The notes: generated by a model from the letters alone, not told the origin. Counted from the stretch's first letter, positions 26,922-37,427 are shown. The stretch: DNA of 64,000 bases from Vibrio sp. ED004 (GCF_023206395.1 NZ_CP066149.1:2728001-2792000), one strand, 5' to 3'. Made by a program: numbers and translations.

Positions 26922-27975
26922 CGAAATTGTTCCACAACAAACTGAAGGCGGTGAAGTGCTTGATGTCTCTAGCGTGGATATCGGCTCTATCTCAGGCGAT
27001 GAGCGCGCTGCGATCTTGTTGCTCAGTTTAAATGAAGAAGATGCTGCTGGTATTATTCGTCACCTAGAGCCAAAGCAGGTTCAGCGTGTGGGTAGTGCGA
27101 TGGCGCGAGCTACAGACCTATCCCAAGAGAAAGTAGGCGCGGTGCACCGTGCTTTCTTAGATGATATTCAGAAGTACACCAACATTGGTATGGGCAGCGA
27201 AGACTTCATGCGTAATGCGTTAGTTGCTGCTCTGGGTGAAGACAAGGCGAATAACCTGGTTGACCAAATCCTCCTCGGCACAGGTTCGAAAGGTTTGGAT
27301 TCGCTTAAGTGGATGGATCCTCGTCAGGTGGCGAGCATTATCATCAACGAGCACCCTCAAATACAAACCATTGTGTTGTCGTACCTCGATGCCGATCAAT
27401 CGGCTGAGATCTTGTCTCAGTTCCCAGAGCGAGTTCGTCTGGATCTGATGATGCGTATTGCCAACCTTGAAGAAGTTCAACCTTCGGCGCTTGCTGAACT
27501 GAACGAAATCATGGAGAAACAGTTCGCGGGTCAAGCGGGTGCTCAAGCGGCCAAAATTGGTGGCCTGAAAGCCGCGGCTGAGATCATGAACTACATGGAT
27601 AACAACGTGGAAGGCGTCTTGATGGATCAAATCCGTGATCAAGACGAAGACATGGCAACGCAGATTCAAGATCTGATGTTTGTCTTTGAAAACCTTATTG
27701 AAGTTGATGACCAAGGTGTTCAACGTCTACTACGTGATGTTCCACAAGACATTCTACAGAAAGCACTTAAAGGTGCCGATGAAGGCCTACGTGAGAAGAT
27801 CTTCAAGAACATGTCTAAACGTGCTGCCGATATGATGAGAGACGATATTGAGGCGATGCCGCCAGTCAAAGTCTCTGATGTTGAAGCGGCTCAGAAAGAG
27901 ATTTTGGGTATCGCGAGGAAGATGGCAGACAGTGGCGAAATTATGCTGTCTGGTGGCGCCGACGAGTTCCTTTAA
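26914..27975 (+). CDS. fliG: FliG, rotor/switch protein
   Basis: 353 aa. N-terminal domain (GDERAAILLLSLNEEDAAGIIRHL) binds FliF; the middle has EHPQIQTIVLSYLD; the C-terminal torque domain has the charged helix (VLQKALKG-type, DILQKALKGADEGLREKIFKNMSKRAADMMRDD). It faces the stator, in Vibrio the Na+-driven PomAB. Starts inside the end of fliF. A terminator-like hairpin follows 12 bp after the stop. Confidence 0.96.
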   Translation: MANEIVPQQTEGGEVLDVSSVDIGSISGDERAAILLLSLNEEDAAGIIRHLEPKQVQRVGSAMARATDLSQEKVGAVHRAFLDDIQKYTNIGMGSEDFMRNALVAALGEDKANNLVDQILLGTGSKGLDSLKWMDPRQVASIIINEHPQIQTIVLSYLDADQSAEILSQFPERVRLDLMMRIANLEEVQPSALAELNEIMEKQFAGQAGAQAAKIGGLKAAAEIMNYMDNNVEGVLMDQIRDQDEDMATQIQDLMFVFENLIEVDDQGVQRLLRDVPQDILQKALKGADEGLREKIFKNMSKRAADMMRDDIEAMPPVKVSDVEAAQKEILGIARKMADSGEIMLSGGADEFL

Positions 27976-27987
27976 TACAGAAACCTC

Positions 27988-28015
27988 AAAAGCCCCACAC
28001 TGTTGGGGCTTTTCT
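27988..28015 (+). terminator. Terminator-like hairpin between fliG and fliH
   Basis: AAAAGCCCCA (27988-27997) pairs with TGGGGCTTTT (28004-28013) around a 6-nt loop, then CTTT. It has the form of an intrinsic terminator but lies inside a co-directional operon; no promoter I can support follows before fliH. Confidence 0.75.
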
Positions 28016-28100
28016 TTATCCAATCTCGAACCACAGATTAACTCAGTTTAACTGCTTGAATTCACAATACAGTTAAGCTCACTCTTAGATAGGTACTGAT

Positions 28101-28901
28101 ATGTCAGGTGATAGAAAACGCGGCTTCCTTCGCCCTGAAGAAGATAATACGGTTGCCCAACCTCAGAAATGGGGGCTGCCTGACTACACCTCTGACGTGA
28201 GCAAACAAGCCAAAGAAACCGCTTTTAACTACGACCCTAGTTGGATGCCAACGGTTGAAGAAGCCATTGAAGATGAAGAGCTGGTTCTGACTGAAGAGCA
28301 AATCGAGCTGATTAAACAAGGCGCTTATCAGGAAGGGCTGCATCAAGGCCAAGAGGCGGGCTTTAAGCAAGGCTATGAAAAAGGCAAAGAAGAAGGTTTT
28401 GCCGCAGGTCACGAAGAAGGCAACGAAGCCGGCAAGCTTGAAGGCGTAACCGCGGGTCAAGAATACATTCAACAACAAGTGGCCGTCTTTATGGGGCTGG
28501 CAAACCAGTTTGCTCAACCATTAGAGCTGATGAACGCTCAGGTGGAGAAGCAATTGGTCGACATGGTGCTTACCATGGTCAAAGAAGTGGTTCATGTTGA
28601 AGTGCAAACCAATCCACAAATCATATTAGATACCGTTAAAGAATCGGTAGAGTCGTTGCCGATCTCTGGTCACGCAATCACATTGAAGCTTAACCCTGAA
28701 GATGTCGCGATCATTCGCTCTGCGTATGGTGAAACTGAGTTGGATTACCGTAATTGGACGCTGGTCGCAGAGCCAGCACTCAACCGTGGTGATGTACAAA
28801 TTGAAGCGGGTGAGTCGAGCGTTAACTACCGTATGGAAGATCGCGTAAAGAACGTCATTCAAAACTTCTGCGGCGCAAATCGTCACCAAGGTCATGAGTA
28901 A
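28101..28901 (+). CDS. fliH: FliH, export ATPase regulator
   Basis: 266 aa. The central part has the repeated small-residue xxxG pattern of FliH (residues about 75-118: [17 protein letters not shown] and on), then the stalk-like C-terminal domain. It binds and holds back FliI, and docks it at the export gate. ATG at 28101 follows GATAGGTACTGAT. It overlaps fliI by one base. Confidence 0.94.
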   Translation: MSGDRKRGFLRPEEDNTVAQPQKWGLPDYTSDVSKQAKETAFNYDPSWMPTVEEAIEDEELVLTEEQIELIKQGAYQEGLHQGQEAGFKQGYEKGKEEGFAAGHEEGNEAGKLEGVTAGQEYIQQQVAVFMGLANQFAQPLELMNAQVEKQLVDMVLTMVKEVVHVEVQTNPQIILDTVKESVESLPISGHAITLKLNPEDVAIIRSAYGETELDYRNWTLVAEPALNRGDVQIEAGESSVNYRMEDRVKNVIQNFCGANRHQGHE

Positions 28902-30220
28902 TGCTTGAGTTAGCGAACCGTCTCAGTCAATACAAAGTCGAAGGACTAAAATCGCGACCGATTGCCTCAGGTAAGTTAGTACGTGTTGTTGGCTTAACGC
29001 TTGAAGCGACCGGCTGTAAAGCGCCAATCGGCAGTTTGTGTTTAGTGGAAACCATGTCTGGTCAGATGGAAGCCGAAGTCGTCGGTTTCTCTGGCGATAA
29101 CCTATTTTTGATGCCGAGTGAGCAAATTACCGGGATCTTACCTGGCGCTCGTGTCACACCAATGACCACCGAAAGTGGTATCCCTGTTGGAATGGAACTG
29201 CTTGGTCGAGTGATCGACGGCGTAGGTAATCCACTCGACGGTTTAGGTCCAATATACACCGAGCAACGCGCTTCCTTTAATGCTGAGCCAATCAACCCGT
29301 TAGCACGTAAACCGATTTCTGAACCACTTGATGTCGGCTTGAAAGCGATTAATGGTTTGCTAACCGTTGGTAAAGGGCAACGTATCGGTCTGTTTGCTGG
29401 CTCTGGTGTTGGTAAGTCGGTCACGCTGGGGATGATGACTCGAGGCACAACCGCGCAAGTGGTGGTTGTAGGTCTAATTGGTGAGCGTGGACGAGAAGTA
29501 AAAGAGTTTATTGAAGAAATTCTTGGTGAAGATGGCCGTAAGCGTTCGGTTGTTGTTGCCGCTCCTGCCGACTCATCACCATTGATGCGCTTAAAAGGCT
29601 GTCAAACCGCGCTGGCTGTCGCCGAGTATTTCCGCGACCAAGGCTTAGATGTTCTGCTGCTCATGGATTCATTGACCCGTTTTGCTCAAGCTCAGCGTGA
29701 AATTGCTCTGTCTGTGGGTGAGCCGCCAGCAACCAAAGGTTATCCGCCATCAGTCTTCGCTAAGCTTCCTGCGCTGGTGGAACGAGCAGGTAACGGCAAT
29801 GATGAACAAGGTTCTATCACAGCTTTCTTTACCGTGTTAACCGAAGGCGATGACTTACAAGATCCGATTGCGGATGCGTCGCGAGCGATTCTCGATGGTC
29901 ACGTTGTGTTATCTCGTGAGATGGCCGATGCGGGTCACTACCCGGCGATTGACGTTGAGAAATCCGTCAGCCGTGTTATGCCGCAAATCACCACTGAAGA
30001 ACATGTCTTGATGTCGAAAGCGGTAAGGCAAGTGCTGTCTATCTGTCGTAAAAACCAAGATTTGGTTTCGATTGGTGCTTACAAGCCAGGAACGGATCCA
30101 GCAATCGACAGTGCCTTCACGTTGAAGCCAAAACTAGATGAGTACTTGCAGCAGAAGATGAAAGAGACCGTTCCATACGATATGTGCGTCAACATGTTGA
30201 AGCATGTATTGGGTGGCTAA
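28901..30220 (+). CDS. fliI: FliI, flagellar export ATPase
   Basis: 439 aa. F1-beta-like ATPase with Walker A AGSGVGKS (Lys172), Walker [17 protein letters not shown] and the family segment [18 protein letters not shown]. It powers early steps of flagellar protein export. The start ATG overlaps the fliH stop (TAATG), implying coupled translation. fliJ follows after 19 bp. Confidence 0.97.
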   Translation: MLELANRLSQYKVEGLKSRPIASGKLVRVVGLTLEATGCKAPIGSLCLVETMSGQMEAEVVGFSGDNLFLMPSEQITGILPGARVTPMTTESGIPVGMELLGRVIDGVGNPLDGLGPIYTEQRASFNAEPINPLARKPISEPLDVGLKAINGLLTVGKGQRIGLFAGSGVGKSVTLGMMTRGTTAQVVVVGLIGERGREVKEFIEEILGEDGRKRSVVVAAPADSSPLMRLKGCQTALAVAEYFRDQGLDVLLLMDSLTRFAQAQREIALSVGEPPATKGYPPSVFAKLPALVERAGNGNDEQGSITAFFTVLTEGDDLQDPIADASRAILDGHVVLSREMADAGHYPAIDVEKSVSRVMPQITTEEHVLMSKAVRQVLSICRKNQDLVSIGAYKPGTDPAIDSAFTLKPKLDEYLQQKMKETVPYDMCVNMLKHVLGG

Positions 30221-30239
30221 CGAGTGAATAAGGTTAGTC

Positions 30240-30677
30240 ATGGATAACGCATTAGAATTTTTGCTCGATCAAGCTAAAGATCAAGAGAACCAAGCTGTAC
30301 TTGCGCTCAACAAAGCGAACTCTGAGCTGCAAGGTTACTATGAGCAAGTTGCGCAGATTGAAAAGTATCGACTGGATTACTGTCAGCAGCTCGTTGACCG
30401 CGGCAAGGCAGGCTTAACGGCGAGCCAATATGGTCACTTGAACCGCTTCTTAACTCAGTTGGATGAAACATTATCCAAGCAGAGAGAAGCCGAACACCAC
30501 TTTAAAAATCAAGTCGACAACTGCCAAAACTACTGGATGGAGTTACGCAAAAAACGTAAATCCTACGAGTGGTTGATGGAGAAAAAGCAGAAAGAGAAAG
30601 CAAAGCTGCAAGATCAAAGAGAGCAAAAGCAAATGGATGAGTTCTCGACTCTGTTATACAGCCGAAAGAAGATGTGA
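30240..30677 (+). CDS. fliJ: FliJ, export apparatus stalk protein
   Basis: 145 aa, nearly all alpha-helical coiled coil and rich in Gln, Lys and Glu, as FliJ is. It resembles the gamma subunit stalk of F1 and sits in the FliI hexamer. Position directly after fliI supports the call. Last gene of the fliE operon; fliK has its own sigma-54 site 57 bp later. Confidence 0.92.
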   Translation: MDNALEFLLDQAKDQENQAVLALNKANSELQGYYEQVAQIEKYRLDYCQQLVDRGKAGLTASQYGHLNRFLTQLDETLSKQREAEHHFKNQVDNCQNYWMELRKKRKSYEWLMEKKQKEKAKLQDQREQKQMDEFSTLLYSRKKM

Positions 30678-30733
30678 TCCTAAGCCACGAATGACGTAGG
30701 TACTGTTCTTGATATTGTGAGAACCGAACTTAT

Positions 30734-30749
30734 AGGCATGTTTCTTGCT
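30734..30749 (+). promoter_or_regulatory. Sigma-54 promoter of fliK operon
   Basis: AGGCATGTTTCTTGCT: GG at 30735-30736, GC at 30747-30748, ten bases between. Only the first base departs from consensus. It is 111 bp before the fliK ATG, and two small hairpins (near 30775-30791 and 30815-30836) lie in the leader. Confidence 0.82.
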
Positions 30750-30859
30750 CCGTTTTATATAAAATTGCGCGTTATGCCCACCAAAGGCATGAAAAGCATC
30801 CGACTTTCTTTTTGTTGCCTGATTCATGGCAGCAAAGCTAGTAGATAGAGCTTGTATAT

Positions 30860-32989
30860 ATGAATGTTAGTCTTTCCTCAAATTCAGCGACCAACAAAAC
30901 GTCATCGTTGTTGGACACCGGTTCTGCCTCTTCCAAGGTAGAAGAAACCGGCGACTCTAAAGGTTTCTTTGAGTCCTTTAAAGAAGCGCTTGGCTTTGAA
31001 GAAAGTGGCAGTAAAGCCGCAGCAAAAGACACAGGAAGCACCGCGAAACCTGATGCTAAACAGGCCTCTACCGAAGGTGAAGCCTCAGCCGAAACGAACA
31101 AAGCCGATTCAGCTGAATCAAAGGCTACTGACGAAGTGAGCGAAGCGCAAAGCAAGCAAGCTGCTTCAGAAGTAGAAGGCGAGAAAGCTGCTGATAAAAC
31201 ATCAGCAGAGGCTGAGTCTGGTTCTGAGGTTAAGCTCAAAGCCAATTCGGGCACTGATAGCAGTGTTGCTGATAAAACTGTCGCAGATAAGGCTGATGGT
31301 AAAGATGCGCAGGCTACGACTAACGATTCTAAAGAACAGGTTGCTCAATCCCAGACTCAGGGTTCATCAACGGTAGATGGTGCTGCGCAGGCATCGCAAG
31401 CCAATGCAGCGATGAGTGAAGGTAATAAATTGCTTGGTCAATTGGATGAGGCAAACAAAACTCTAAATCAAGCGCCAAACGGCAAAGGCTTGCCTCAACA
31501 AGGTCAGGTAGATCAAGCCCAAGGTAATATCACCGGTGCTTCTGTTGTAGGAGCTTCCGTTACGGATAAGGCGACACAACAAGCTAAGGCAGAAAATCAA
31601 GAGAAGAGCCTTGAAGTCGATTCTGAAATCGCTGTACTTACCGGAGGTAAGGGTGTTTCTCAGCTAACTGATGCTGAAATTCGACAGTTGATGGATAAAG
31701 GCGTCACACCAGAACAAATTGAAGCCAGTATGAGCCGAGAGCTGAGCCAAAAGAATGCAGCTAGTGCGGTTGCTGCCGAGCAGAGCCAAGCATTGTCAGC
31801 TGCGGATATTGAACTGGCAAAGCAAGTAGATGCCCATACCAAAGCGCTAAACCAATTGAATGGACAAATCGAATCAGAGCAGTCTGTTGTCGATAGCTTG
31901 CTTGAGAAGCAACAAAGTGGCGCTAAGTTGACGGTTGATGAGCAAGCCGCTTTGGCTAAAGCGAGCTCTAACCTAGACCTGTTGAATCAACAGCTCACTA
32001 ACGTTCAACAACAAGCAACGGCTTTGCTAAGTCAAGCTCCGACTGCGAACAGTGTGTCCGGTGAACCCGCTGCTATCGATTGGGATAATACGGGTTCAAG
32101 CGAAACTAAAGCCTTAGCTGCGGCAGCATCAACAGCAGCTGTAGCGACGGCGGCACAACAAGTGTCAGCGCAGGCCGCTTCTCAATCAGCAAACAATGCT
32201 CTTACGGACAAGGCGGCAATGCTGCACGCCAATAATGCACATGCAGCCCAACAGGCCGCAGCTCAACAAGCTAATGTTGCTTCACCTCAGCAGCAAGCAA
32301 CGTTGGATCCAGCTTTAACCGCGCAAGGAATGGCGATGAATGCAACGCCAGCTGCCACAAAAGCAGGCTCTACTGATACGCTTCTTAAAGCGGGCGCCGG
32401 TGCAGCAGCACTGTCTGGTTTGGGTAAAGCGGGTGCTAAAGAAGATTCTAAAGATTCGACCTTTGCTCAGCAGATCGCTTCAGCGGCTGGTGCACAAGGT
32501 ACGGCAACGGTGGGTTCAGCACCTACGCGAGCTGAAATTCAAGCTGCTCAACAAGTGCCCTTACAGCTCACCAAAGAGCTAGCCAATGAGCAAGTGGCTG
32601 AAAAAGTACAAATGATGATGTCTAAGAACCTTAAGAACTTGGACATTCGTCTCGACCCACCAGAACTGGGCCAAATGAAAATTCGCATGACCATGAATAA
32701 TGATGTGGCAAACGTGCACTTTACCGTGAGCAATCAGCAAGCGAGAGATGTGATTGAGCAAACCTTACCTCGCTTGAGAGAGATGCTTGCTCAGCAAGGT
32801 CTGCAGCTTGCCGATTCGTCTGTTCAACAACAGAACTCCGGTCAGGGACAAGATAGATACAACAATGGTGAGCAACAATCAGGCGCTAACCGCACAAATG
32901 ATACGCAAGGTGATGAAAACCTTGATAGTGGCAGCAATCTTGAATTGAATGTCGCATCAAAGCGTGATGGAATTAGTTATTATGCCTAA
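30860..32989 (+). CDS. fliK: FliK, hook-length control protein
   Basis: 709 aa, much longer than enteric FliK (about 400). The first 550 residues are low complexity, rich in Ala, Gln, Ser, Lys and Glu, with coiled-coil stretches. The conserved C-terminal core is present (LDIRLDPPELGQMKIRMTM and the TLPRLREMLAQQGLQL segment). FliK measures hook length and switches export specificity through FlhB. No strong ribosome site is seen before the ATG at 30860. Confidence 0.92.
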   Translation: MNVSLSSNSATNKTSSLLDTGSASSKVEETGDSKGFFESFKEALGFEESGSKAAAKDTGSTAKPDAKQASTEGEASAETNKADSAESKATDEVSEAQSKQAASEVEGEKAADKTSAEAESGSEVKLKANSGTDSSVADKTVADKADGKDAQATTNDSKEQVAQSQTQGSSTVDGAAQASQANAAMSEGNKLLGQLDEANKTLNQAPNGKGLPQQGQVDQAQGNITGASVVGASVTDKATQQAKAENQEKSLEVDSEIAVLTGGKGVSQLTDAEIRQLMDKGVTPEQIEASMSRELSQKNAASAVAAEQSQALSAADIELAKQVDAHTKALNQLNGQIESEQSVVDSLLEKQQSGAKLTVDEQAALAKASSNLDLLNQQLTNVQQQATALLSQAPTANSVSGEPAAIDWDNTGSSETKALAAAASTAAVATAAQQVSAQAASQSANNALTDKAAMLHANNAHAAQQAAAQQANVASPQQQATLDPALTAQGMAMNATPAATKAGSTDTLLKAGAGAAALSGLGKAGAKEDSKDSTFAQQIASAAGAQGTATVGSAPTRAEIQAAQQVPLQLTKELANEQVAEKVQMMMSKNLKNLDIRLDPPELGQMKIRMTMNNDVANVHFTVSNQQARDVIEQTLPRLREMLAQQGLQLADSSVQQQNSGQGQDRYNNGEQQSGANRTNDTQGDENLDSGSNLELNVASKRDGISYYA

Positions 32990-33042
32990 TATCAGGCTAA
33001 GAACGCTTAGTTAATCGAAAGAACAGGAAGTTAGAGTAAAGT

Positions 33043-33531
33043 ATGGCAGAAGAACAAGATGCACCTAAAGGGAAGAGTAAGCTCCTTATAATCATTATTG
33101 CCGTAGTCGTGTTACTGCTTGGTATAGGTGGTGCGCTGTATTTTTTCTTAGGTTCTGACGATAGCGCCTCTGAATCTCAGTCTCAGCCAGCAACGGCTGT
33201 GGTCGCGGTAGAGCCTGTTATGTATGTTAATATTCCTCAGCCATTCTTGTTTAATGTGACAGGTGACAAAAAAGATCGCCTAGTTCAGATAAAAGCACAG
33301 CTCATGGTACGTGGCAGTAAGAATGAAGACCTGGCTCGTTACCACTCTCCACTTGTAGAAAGTACGCTGCTGGCCACGTTCGCTTCGGCAACGGTCGACC
33401 AATTGCGTTCACCAACCGGACGAGTTGAACTGCGTGACAAGGCAACAGAAGATATTAAAGCAAGCCTGGCTCAAGCTGTTGGCCAGCCTGTGATTGAAAA
33501 AGTGTTATTCACTGACTTCGTAATTCAATAG
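33043..33531 (+). CDS. fliL: FliL, basal body-associated membrane protein
   Basis: 162 aa, one membrane helix (about residues 14-36) after a short charged cytoplasmic start, then a periplasmic domain. C-terminal segment (VIEKVLFTDFVIQ) is typical of FliL. It surrounds and supports stators. Seven bp separate it from fliM. Confidence 0.95.
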   Translation: MAEEQDAPKGKSKLLIIIIAVVVLLLGIGGALYFFLGSDDSASESQSQPATAVVAVEPVMYVNIPQPFLFNVTGDKKDRLVQIKAQLMVRGSKNEDLARYHSPLVESTLLATFASATVDQLRSPTGRVELRDKATEDIKASLAQAVGQPVIEKVLFTDFVIQ

Positions 33532-33538
33532 GTAATTT

Positions 33539-34582
33539 GTGACCGATTTATTAAGCCAAGACGAAATTGATGCGCTGTTACATGGCGTTGATGATGTTGA
33601 AGAAGTTGAAGATGTCTTAGAAACCGAAAATGACAATGCGGTCAATTTCGACTTCTCATCTCAAGATCGAATCGTCCGTGGTCGAATGCCGACCCTTGAA
33701 CTTATTAACGAGCGTTTCGCACGTCATATGCGTATCAGCTTGTTTAATATGTTACGTAAAACGGCTGAAGTGTCGATCAACGGCGTACAAATGATGAAGT
33801 TTGGTGAGTACCAAAACACATTGTATGTACCCACCAGTTTAAACATGGTTCGTTTCCGTCCACTGAAAGGTACGGCACTCATCACCATGGAAGCTCGTCT
33901 GGTTTTCATTCTCGTAGAGAACTTTTTTGGCGGTGATGGTCGTTTCCACGCCAAGATTGAAGGTCGTGAATTCACGCCTACTGAAAGACGAATCATTCAG
34001 TTACTGCTGAAAATTGTTTTTGAAGATTACAAAGAAGCTTGGTCTCCAGTTATGGGGGTTGAGTTTGAATACTTGGATTCTGAAGTGAACCCAAGTATGG
34101 CGAACATTGTGAGCCCAACCGAAGTGATTGTTGTGAGTTCGTTCCACATTGAAGTGGATGGCGGTGGTGGTGACTTCCACGTTGTCATGCCTTACTCGAT
34201 GGTTGAGCCGATCCGTGAGCTGCTTGATGCGGGTGTTCAATCAGACAAGATGGAAACCGATGTTCGTTGGAGTACCGCACTGCGTGATGAAATCATGGAC
34301 GTGCCCGTTAACTTCCGTGTGAATTTACTAGAGCAAGATATTTCCCTTCGAGATCTGATGGAACTGCGCCCTGGTGACGTTATCCCAATGAATATGCCTG
34401 AGCACGCAACCATGTTTGTCGAAGAACTGCCGACTTATCGTGTGAAAATGGGACGTTCTGGTGAGAAGCTTGCAGTACAGATTTCGGAAAAAATTCAAAG
34501 ACCCCATGTGGTTAAAACTGATCTCGCTTTTCTAGGCAAAGACTTAATGTCTGAGCTAGAAAATAGCGATGATGACGAATAG
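33539..34582 (+). CDS. fliM: FliM, switch protein
   Basis: 347 aa, GTG start at 33539 after AGGTAATTT. The N-terminal LLSQDEIDALL is the CheY-P binding peptide. The middle domain has the GGDGR segment (ENFFGGDGRFHAKIEGREFTPTE, in FliM/CheC fold) and the C-terminus the SpoA-like domain. It joins FliG and FliN in the C ring and receives CheY encoded 9.5 kb downstream. Confidence 0.97.
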   Translation: MTDLLSQDEIDALLHGVDDVEEVEDVLETENDNAVNFDFSSQDRIVRGRMPTLELINERFARHMRISLFNMLRKTAEVSINGVQMMKFGEYQNTLYVPTSLNMVRFRPLKGTALITMEARLVFILVENFFGGDGRFHAKIEGREFTPTERRIIQLLLKIVFEDYKEAWSPVMGVEFEYLDSEVNPSMANIVSPTEVIVVSSFHIEVDGGGGDFHVVMPYSMVEPIRELLDAGVQSDKMETDVRWSTALRDEIMDVPVNFRVNLLEQDISLRDLMELRPGDVIPMNMPEHATMFVEELPTYRVKMGRSGEKLAVQISEKIQRPHVVKTDLAFLGKDLMSELENSDDDE

Positions 34583-34611
34583 CAAAATAGATAAAAGTAT
34601 AGGAATTGGTA

Positions 34612-35022
34612 ATGGAACCTAGTGAAGATCAAAAGCTGGCAGACGAATGGGCTGCAGCACTTGGTGAAGACCCTTCAGCGCCATCAATTGATGTTGATGA
34701 TGTGCTTGCGGCGCCACTTGATGAGCTAACCGATTCATCATCTCCGATTTCTGAAGATGAGCGTCGTAAGCTGGATACCATTATGGATATCCCCGTGACT
34801 ATTTCGATGGAAGTTGGTCGCTCTCAGATCAGTATCCGCAACTTACTCCAATTGAACCAAGGTTCGGTTGTTGAGCTTGATCGAATCGCTGGTGAGTCAC
34901 TAGACGTGATGGTCAACGGAACTCTGATTGCTCACGGTGAAGTGGTTGTAGTAAACGACAAATTTGGTATTCGTTTGACTGACGTTATTAGCCAAACAGA
35001 ACGAATTAAGAAGCTGCGTTAA
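34612..35022 (+). CDS. fliN: FliN, switch protein
   Basis: 136 aa from the ATG at 34612, with TAGGAATTGGT upstream; an in-frame TTG six bp earlier lies against the ribosome site and is rejected. The SpoA domain fills the C-terminal part (MDIPVTISMEVGRSQISIRN; GEVVVVNDKFGIRLTDVIS). Its stop overlaps the fliO start (TAATG). Confidence 0.95.
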   Translation: MEPSEDQKLADEWAAALGEDPSAPSIDVDDVLAAPLDELTDSSSPISEDERRKLDTIMDIPVTISMEVGRSQISIRNLLQLNQGSVVELDRIAGESLDVMVNGTLIAHGEVVVVNDKFGIRLTDVISQTERIKKLR

Positions 35023-35432
35023 TGAGCTTTTTGTCTCCAAGATTGGCTAGGCTAAGTATGGGGGGAGCTTTGTTATCTTCTCCTTCTATTGCCTTTGCTG
35101 CAACGCCGCCATCTCTTGATTTAGCGACCACCTTTGGGTCGCTAATTTTCGTTATAGCCTTCATCTTATTTATTGCTTGGCTACTGAAGCGCATGCAAGT
35201 GCCAGCTATGTCCAATCAGCAAGGTTTGGCGATTGTTAGACAAATCCCTGTGGGCACAAAAGAACGTATCGCTATCGTGCAAGCGGGTGATGAGCAGTTC
35301 TTGGTGGGCATTACCACACATTCTATTCAGCTGATCTCTAAGCTTGATAAACCTCTTACTCAGGAGATGCTGGAAAAAAGTACATTCTCAAGTCAGCTTT
35401 CCCAGCTCATGAAAAAAGATGCAAACAAATAA
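35022..35432 (+). CDS. fliO: FliO, export gate assembly protein
   Basis: 136 aa with a hydrophobic N-terminal stretch and a main membrane helix (about residues 43-63, [18 protein letters not shown]), then a cytoplasmic FliO domain ([27 protein letters not shown]). It helps FliP assemble. Overlaps fliN by one base and fliP by 14 bp. Confidence 0.92.
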   Translation: MSFLSPRLARLSMGGALLSSPSIAFAATPPSLDLATTFGSLIFVIAFILFIAWLLKRMQVPAMSNQQGLAIVRQIPVGTKERIAIVQAGDEQFLVGITTHSIQLISKLDKPLTQEMLEKSTFSSQLSQLMKKDANK

Positions 35433-36348
35433 CGGACTTTTGAACTCATCTTACTTTTGCCATGCCGGAGCTTTCCGCGCGGTAAAAGTGCTGCTGGTTC
35501 AGCTTACTCTTCTCTGTACCCTAGTATTCAGTGTGTCGGTATTCGCACAGGCTGAAGACGGCACTGTAATCCCTGCCAACACCGCGGGTTCAGAATCGGT
35601 CACCATCAGCACGATGGAACAAGACCAAGCCAAATCGACCACCATGACCACTGGCAGTTTGACGGGTAATGGGGGCGGTATTCCTGCTTTCACCATGACA
35701 ACCAATGCCAATGGTGGTGAAGACTACTCGATAAACCTGCAAATCCTAGCGTTAATGACCATGCTTGGCTTCTTGCCTGCAATGGTGATATTGATGACTT
35801 CGTTCACCCGCATCGTGGTGGTGATGTCTATCTTGCGTCAGGCGATGGGTTTGCAACAAACGCCGTCCAACCAAGTGATCATTGGTATCGCGATATTCTT
35901 GACCTTTTTCATCATGTCACCCGTGATCAATCAGGTTAATGAGCAAGCAGTTCAGCCCTATTTGAATGAACAAATATCGGCGCGACAGGCATTTGATGTT
36001 GCCCAAGGCCCGATCAAATCATTTATGCTGAAACAGACTCGAATTAAAGATCTAGAGACCTTTGTTGAAATCTCAGGGACTGAAGTGACTAACCCAGAAG
36101 ATGTTTCGATGGCAGTATTGATCCCTGCGTTTATCACATCGGAATTGAAAACGGCTTTCCAGATAGGCTTTATGCTGTTCTTGCCATTCCTCATTATCGA
36201 CTTAGTGGTGGCGTCGGTATTGATGGCGATGGGTATGATGATGTTGTCACCGATGATTGTATCCTTGCCGTTTAAGTTGATGCTGTTTGTCCTTGTTGAT
36301 GGTTGGAACTTGATACTCTCCACACTCGCCGGCAGTTTTGCCTTGTAG
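35419..36348 (+). CDS. fliP: FliP, export gate protein
   Basis: 309 aa. An N-terminal hydrophobic segment ([19 protein letters not shown]) is a likely cleaved signal, followed by a long Thr/Gly-rich periplasmic stretch, then the FliP core ([37 protein letters not shown]). The ATG at 35419 overlaps fliO by 14 bp; a later start before the signal cannot be excluded. With FliQ and FliR it forms the export channel. Confidence 0.95.
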   Translation: MQTNNGLLNSSYFCHAGAFRAVKVLLVQLTLLCTLVFSVSVFAQAEDGTVIPANTAGSESVTISTMEQDQAKSTTMTTGSLTGNGGGIPAFTMTTNANGGEDYSINLQILALMTMLGFLPAMVILMTSFTRIVVVMSILRQAMGLQQTPSNQVIIGIAIFLTFFIMSPVINQVNEQAVQPYLNEQISARQAFDVAQGPIKSFMLKQTRIKDLETFVEISGTEVTNPEDVSMAVLIPAFITSELKTAFQIGFMLFLPFLIIDLVVASVLMAMGMMMLSPMIVSLPFKLMLFVLVDGWNLILSTLAGSFAL

Positions 36349-36359
36349 CTGGGGGAATA

Positions 36360-36629
36360 ATGAATCCTGAAATATTCGTAGAGTTGTTCCGAGACGCACT
36401 TTGGATGGTGTTAATCATGGTTTGTGCCATTATTATCCCCAGCCTGCTGATCGGTTTGGTCGTGGCTATCTTCCAAGCGGCGACCTCGATCAACGAACAA
36501 ACATTGAGTTTCCTGCCGCGTTTGATCGTGACCTTATTGGCCTTGATGCTGTTTGCACACTGGATGACTCAGATGATGATGGAGTTCTTTTTTGAACTCA
36601 TCGAACGCTTACCTCAAGTTCTGTATTAA
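36360..36629 (+). CDS. fliQ: FliQ, export gate protein
   Basis: 89 aa, the normal FliQ size, from the ATG at 36360 with GGGGGAATA upstream (an open frame extends to 36303 inside fliP but lacks support). MNPEIFVELFRDALWMVLIM begins two membrane helices joined by ATSINEQTLSFLPR. Six bp separate it from fliR. Confidence 0.95.
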   Translation: MNPEIFVELFRDALWMVLIMVCAIIIPSLLIGLVVAIFQAATSINEQTLSFLPRLIVTLLALMLFAHWMTQMMMEFFFELIERLPQVLY

Positions 36630-36635
36630 ACCGAT

Positions 36636-37418
36636 ATGGAATACCCAACGAGCCTTGTACTAGAGTGGTTAGCCAATTATTTTTGGCCCTACACTCGCAT
36701 CTCAGCCATGCTGATGGTGATGACGGTCACCGGTGCACGCTTTGTGTCGCCGCGTATTCGTCTGTATTTAGGTTTAGCGATTACCTTTGCAGTGATGCCC
36801 GCGATTCCTGCTGTTCCCAAAGAGATTGAACTGCTCTCTTTCCAAGGTTTTCTAACCGTCTTTGAGCAAATCGTGATTGGTGTGGCGATGGGTTTTGTCA
36901 CTCAGTTCATGATTCAAACCTTCGTTATGCTCGGTCAAATCCTCGGTATGCAGTCGAGCTTGGGCTTCGCCTCGATGGTCGACCCAGCAAACGGGCAGAA
37001 CACGCCAGTACTTGGCCAACTCTTTATGCTACTTGCGACCATGTTCTTCTTGGCGACCGACGGTCATTTGAAGATGTTACAGCTGGTGGTATTCAGTTTT
37101 AAAACCTTGCCGATTGGCAGTGGCTCTCTGACTTCAGTGGATTTTAGAGAGCTGGCATTGTGGCTCGGCATCATGTTCAAAACAGCGTTGGCGATGTCAC
37201 TGTCGGGAATTATTGCGCTGCTGACGATTAACTTGTCGTTTGGTGTAATGACGCGTGCTGCACCTCAGCTAAACATCTTTTCTTTGGGTTTTGCATTTGC
37301 GCTACTCGTGGGTCTGTTACTTTGTTGGTACATCCTTGGCGGCTTGTATAGTCACTATGAGCTATTCTGGATGCAAGGCGAGCAACAGATATGTCGTCTA
37401 ATCCGGTTAGATTGCTAG
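36636..37418 (+). CDS. fliR: FliR, export gate protein
   Basis: 260 aa with about six hydrophobic helices. Hallmarks: YTRISAMLMVMTVTGARFVS near the start, and GQILGMQSSLGFASMVDPANG. It seals the FliP/FliQ/FliR channel. Start ATG lies 6 bp after fliQ; flhB follows after 9 bp. Confidence 0.95.
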   Translation: MEYPTSLVLEWLANYFWPYTRISAMLMVMTVTGARFVSPRIRLYLGLAITFAVMPAIPAVPKEIELLSFQGFLTVFEQIVIGVAMGFVTQFMIQTFVMLGQILGMQSSLGFASMVDPANGQNTPVLGQLFMLLATMFFLATDGHLKMLQLVVFSFKTLPIGSGSLTSVDFRELALWLGIMFKTALAMSLSGIIALLTINLSFGVMTRAAPQLNIFSLGFAFALLVGLLLCWYILGGLYSHYELFWMQGEQQICRLIRLDC

Positions 37419-37427
37419 GAGACTGAA

